59,395 nt of DNA, taken from Bacillota bacterium (GTDB taxonomy: Bacteria; Bacillota; Dethiobacteria; DTU022). Of the stretch, positions 56,777 through 59,395 are shown piece after piece. The DNA is taken from the NCBI GenBank assembly GCA_012840855.1, contig DUVX01000033.1:1-59395 (forward strand), written 5' to 3'. The notes below the pieces were generated by a model. The model did no database searches. It was not told the DNA's origin and saw only the letters and a program-made list of their open reading frames with translations. Each line of letters starts with the position of its first letter. Positions within the stretch are counted from its first letter, which is position 1. Both the position numbers and the translations under genes were made by a program.

Positions 56777-59395
56777 ATGAAGGATTACCGGGAGACATTG
56801 AACTTGCCCCGTACGGATTTTCCCATGCGGGCGCAGCTACCCCGGCGGGAGCCGGAGATTTTAAATTTTTGGGAAGAGATCGAGATCTACAAAAAGGTGC
56901 TGCAGAGGCGGCGGGGAGCGCCCCGTTTCATCCTGCATGATGGACCGCCCTACGCGAACAATGATATTCATATGGGGACGGCCCTGAATAAGGTGCTGAA
57001 GGACTTTATCGTCAAGTATAAGACGATGCGCGGTTACGATAGCCCTTACGTGCCCGGCTGGGATACGCATGGCCTACCCATTGAGCACCAGATCATCAAA
57101 AGCCGGGGCATCGATCGAAAAGAGGTTTCCCCCATCGAATTTAGGCGGATGTGCCGCGATTACGCCCTCGAGTATGTCTCCATCCAGCGCGAGCAGTTCC
57201 GGCGTCTGGGTGTGCGGGGCGACTGGAAAGATCCCTATCTCACACTTGCACCCTCTTTTGAAGCCCGCCAGATCGGCGTCTTCGGCGAGATGGCTGCACG
57301 CGGCTATATCTATAAGGGGCTGCGCCCTGTCTACTGGTGCCCTCGCTGCGAGACCGCTTTGGCGGAGGCCGAGGTGGAATACGGCGACCACCGGGCCGAT
57401 TCGATCTATATCAAGTTCCCGGTGCTCGAAGATCGCGGCCTGCTAGGCGGAGCAGCGGGCGCCTTCTGCCTGATCTGGACGACAACAGCCTGGACGATAC
57501 CGGCCAATCTGGCCATCTGCCTCCATCCTGATCTCGATTATGTGCTCGTGGAGGCGGGGGCGGAGAGATATCTCCTCGCCGAGGGGCTTCTCGAGAGCGT
57601 TACCGATGCGCTGGGCGGCAAGGGCTGGAAGGTGCAGCGCCGTTTCAAGGGGCGGGAACTGGAAGGGGTTGTCTGTCGCCATCCCCTTATCGATCGGGAG
57701 TCGCCGCTGATCCTGGGGGATCACGTCACCCTGGAGCAGGGCACCGGCTGCGTCCATACCGCGCCGGGGCACGGCCTGGAAGACTTCATTGTGGGGCGGC
57801 TTTACCGGCTGCCGGTGCTGAGCCCCATCGACGACCGCGGTTATTTTACCGATGAAGCGGGCGAGTTCGCCGGGCTTACGTACACAGCGGGCGGTGAAGC
57901 GGTGATCCGAGCCCTGGAGCGAGAAGGGCGGCTGGCGAAGGCATCGTCTATCGAGCACCAGTATCCTCACTGCTGGCGCTGCAAGGAGCCGGTAATCTAC
58001 CGTGCCACAGAGCAGTGGTTCGCCTCCATCGACGGCTTTCGCCAGGAGGCACTGCAGGCCATCCGCCGGGTTAAGTGGACTCCCGCCTGGGGGGAGGAGC
58101 GGATTCACAATATGGTTGCCGAGCGTCAGGATTGGTGCATCTCCCGGCAGCGGATCTGGGGGGTGCCCATCCCGATTTTCTACTGCCGGGACTGCGGTGA
58201 GGCGATCATCGATCCTCAGGTCATCGAGGGGGTCTCGAGCCTCTTCGCCCGGGAGGGCTCCGACAGCTGGTTTGTCCGGGAAGCGTCGGAGATCCTGCCG
58301 CCGGGATATCGTTGCCCTGCCTGCGGCGGCGGCTCTTTTCGCAAAGAGCATGATACCATGGATGTCTGGTTTGATTCCGGGACGAGCCATTTTGCCGTTC
58401 TCGAGGGGAGGCCGGAGCTGCACTGGCCGGCAGATCTCTACCTCGAGGGAAGCGATCAGTATCGCGGGTGGTTCCACTCCTCGCTGCTTACAGCAGTGGC
58501 GGTGCGCGGCGAGCCGCCCTACCGCGCTGTGCTTAGCCATGGCTGGGTAGTCGACGGCGAGGGGCGGAAAATGTCGAAGTCGCTGGGCAATGTTATCGCC
58601 CCCGAGGAGATCGCCGGGCAGTACGGCGCCGATATCCTACGGCTCTGGGTTGCTTCGGCCGATTACACCAGCGATATCCATCTCTCTCCAGCAATCCTGA
58701 AGCAGCTTTCTGAAGTTTACCGGAAGATCCGCAATACCTGCCGCTTTTTACTGGGTAATTGCTTTGATTTTGATCCGTCAACCCAGGCTCTCCCGTACAG
58801 CTCCCTCGAAGAATTCGACCGCTGGGTGCTGCACCGCCTGGGCCGGCTTATCGACAGGGTAACCCGGGCTTATGACAGCTATACCTATCATCTTATCTAC
58901 CAGGATCTGCATAATTTCTGCACCGTCGACCTGAGCAATTTTTATCTCGATGTGCAAAAAGACCGGCTCTACTGCTCTGCCCCCGATGATCCGGCCCGCC
59001 GCTCCGCCCAGACCGTGATGATGACCGTCCTGGAATGCCTGACCCTGCTGATGGCGCCCATCCTTACCTTTACCGCCGAAGAGCTTTGGCAACAGCTGCC
59101 CAACAAACGGTGGCCCAGCGTCCAGCTCGCCGACTGGCCCGAAGCGGATCGATCGTGGGATGATCCAGAGCTAGGCCGGCGCTGGGAGCAGCTCCTGGCT
59201 GTGCGCGACGAGGTGTCCCGTGTTCTCGAGGAGGCACGCCGGGGAAAAATCATCGGCAGCTCGCTGGGCGCCGATCTGATCCTGCGGGCCGAGGGCGATC
59301 TTTATCGGCTGCTCCGGGCCTACCGGGAGAAGCTGGCCGGGATCTTCATCGTCTCCAGTGTAGAGCTTCATGAGGGGTTGGGGAAAGCACCCGAT
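56777..59395 (+). CDS. ileS: Isoleucyl-tRNA synthetase (3' end outside the window)
   Basis: The first 873 codons of a class I synthetase; the frame is still open at the right edge. It starts MKDYRETLNLPRTDFPM and has the HIGH-type segment HDGPPYANNDIHMGTAL. The editing domain contains WTTTAWTIPANLA, and the KMSKS loop is GRKMSKSLGN (Lys598). WCPRCETAL gives part of a metal-binding pair. The ATG at 56777 follows AGGAG. The usual length is about 930 residues, so only the C-terminal zinc region is missing. It is regulated by the T-box immediately upstream. Confidence 0.95.
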   Translation, partial: MKDYRETLNLPRTDFPMRAQLPRREPEILNFWEEIEIYKKVLQRRRGAPRFILHDGPPYANNDIHMGTALNKVLKDFIVKYKTMRGYDSPYVPGWDTHGLPIEHQIIKSRGIDRKEVSPIEFRRMCRDYALEYVSIQREQFRRLGVRGDWKDPYLTLAPSFEARQIGVFGEMAARGYIYKGLRPVYWCPRCETALAEAEVEYGDHRADSIYIKFPVLEDRGLLGGAAGAFCLIWTTTAWTIPANLAICLHPDLDYVLVEAGAERYLLAEGLLESVTDALGGKGWKVQRRFKGRELEGVVCRHPLIDRESPLILGDHVTLEQGTGCVHTAPGHGLEDFIVGRLYRLPVLSPIDDRGYFTDEAGEFAGLTYTAGGEAVIRALEREGRLAKASSIEHQYPHCWRCKEPVIYRATEQWFASIDGFRQEALQAIRRVKWTPAWGEERIHNMVAERQDWCISRQRIWGVPIPIFYCRDCGEAIIDPQVIEGVSSLFAREGSDSWFVREASEILPPGYRCPACGGGSFRKEHDTMDVWFDSGTSHFAVLEGRPELHWPADLYLEGSDQYRGWFHSSLLTAVAVRGEPPYRAVLSHGWVVDGEGRKMSKSLGNVIAPEEIAGQYGADILRLWVASADYTSDIHLSPAILKQLSEVYRKIRNTCRFLLGNCFDFDPSTQALPYSSLEEFDRWVLHRLGRLIDRVTRAYDSYTYHLIYQDLHNFCTVDLSNFYLDVQKDRLYCSAPDDPARRSAQTVMMTVLECLTLLMAPILTFTAEELWQQLPNKRWPSVQLADWPEADRSWDDPELGRRWEQLLAVRDEVSRVLEEARRGKIIGSSLGADLILRAEGDLYRLLRAYREKLAGIFIVSSVELHEGLGKAPD

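Overview
The window reads as a piece of an endospore-forming anaerobic Bacillota (Clostridia-like) genome. The evidence is a complete division and cell-wall (dcw) cluster that runs into spoIIGA-sigE-sigG, a SpoIIP, a PdaB-type deacetylase, a YlmC/YmxH protein, a class III ribonucleotide reductase relative, a T-box in front of ileS, and meso-DAP-type MurE. From about 2.5 kb onward the DNA is GC-rich with GC-ending codons. The first 2.4 kb (partial DUF421 protein, mnmM, rex and five tRNAs) is clearly AT-rich with A/T-ending codons. The change happens just after the terminator of the tRNA operon and is followed at once by the C-terminal stump of an oligopeptide ABC-transporter ATPase. This is either an island or recombination boundary at a tRNA locus or a chimeric assembly join.

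Layout: 1-2490, AT-rich block (DUF421 end, mnmM, rex, tRNA Asp-Phe-Gly-Cys-Leu, terminator). 2497-3222, ABC ATPase remnant, a tiny very basic peptide gene with an apparent CTG start, a possible structured leader and a strong terminator. 3223-7504, serA, an FmdB-type zinc ribbon gene, DUF1614 and spoIIP. 7664-15581, mixed metabolism on both strands: pyrG, a tandem P-loop ATPase, the synthetase half of GMP synthase, pdxS, hisF, pdaB-like, hisC. 15836-30282, an acyl-CoA synthetase, then secD-secF-recJ-relA-dtd and a single ORF joining HisRS and AspRS, a small membrane protein on the other strand, 6S RNA, and mgtE. 30617-47585, the dcw cluster mraZ-rsmH-ftsL-spoVD-murE-murF-mraY-murD-ftsW-murG-murB-murA-ftsQ-ftsA-ftsZ, with murC missing from its usual place. 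47776-56456, spoIIGA-sigE-sigG-ylmC-(nrdD-like)-ylmD-(HlyD-like)-ylmE-(S4 domain)-divIVA. 56488 to the end, a T-box leader and ileS, which runs off the window.

Most genes are textbook members of their families. The points that depart from expectation are: (1) hisS and aspS are fused into one 1025-codon ORF with no stop and no ATG, GTG or TTG between the two enzymes; (2) the NrdD-like protein keeps its ATP-cone and barrel but has lost the thiyl-radical cysteine, the partner cysteine and the whole zinc/glycyl-radical C-terminus, so it cannot be a normal reductase; (3) three ammonia-using synthase subunits (GuaA-B, PdxS, HisF) sit within 3 kb with none of their glutaminase partners, and HisF has Thr at the position of the active-site Lys19; (4) sepF and ylmG are missing and ylmH is cut to its S4 domain between ylmE and divIVA; (5) mgtE begins only a few bases after the 6S RNA terminator; (6) SpoIIP carries an extra membrane segment and a long basic tail; (7) the promoter in front of spoIIGA has the 22-bp spacing known for the Spo0A-controlled spoIIG promoter. 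All functional calls rest on reading motifs by eye; no database search was run.
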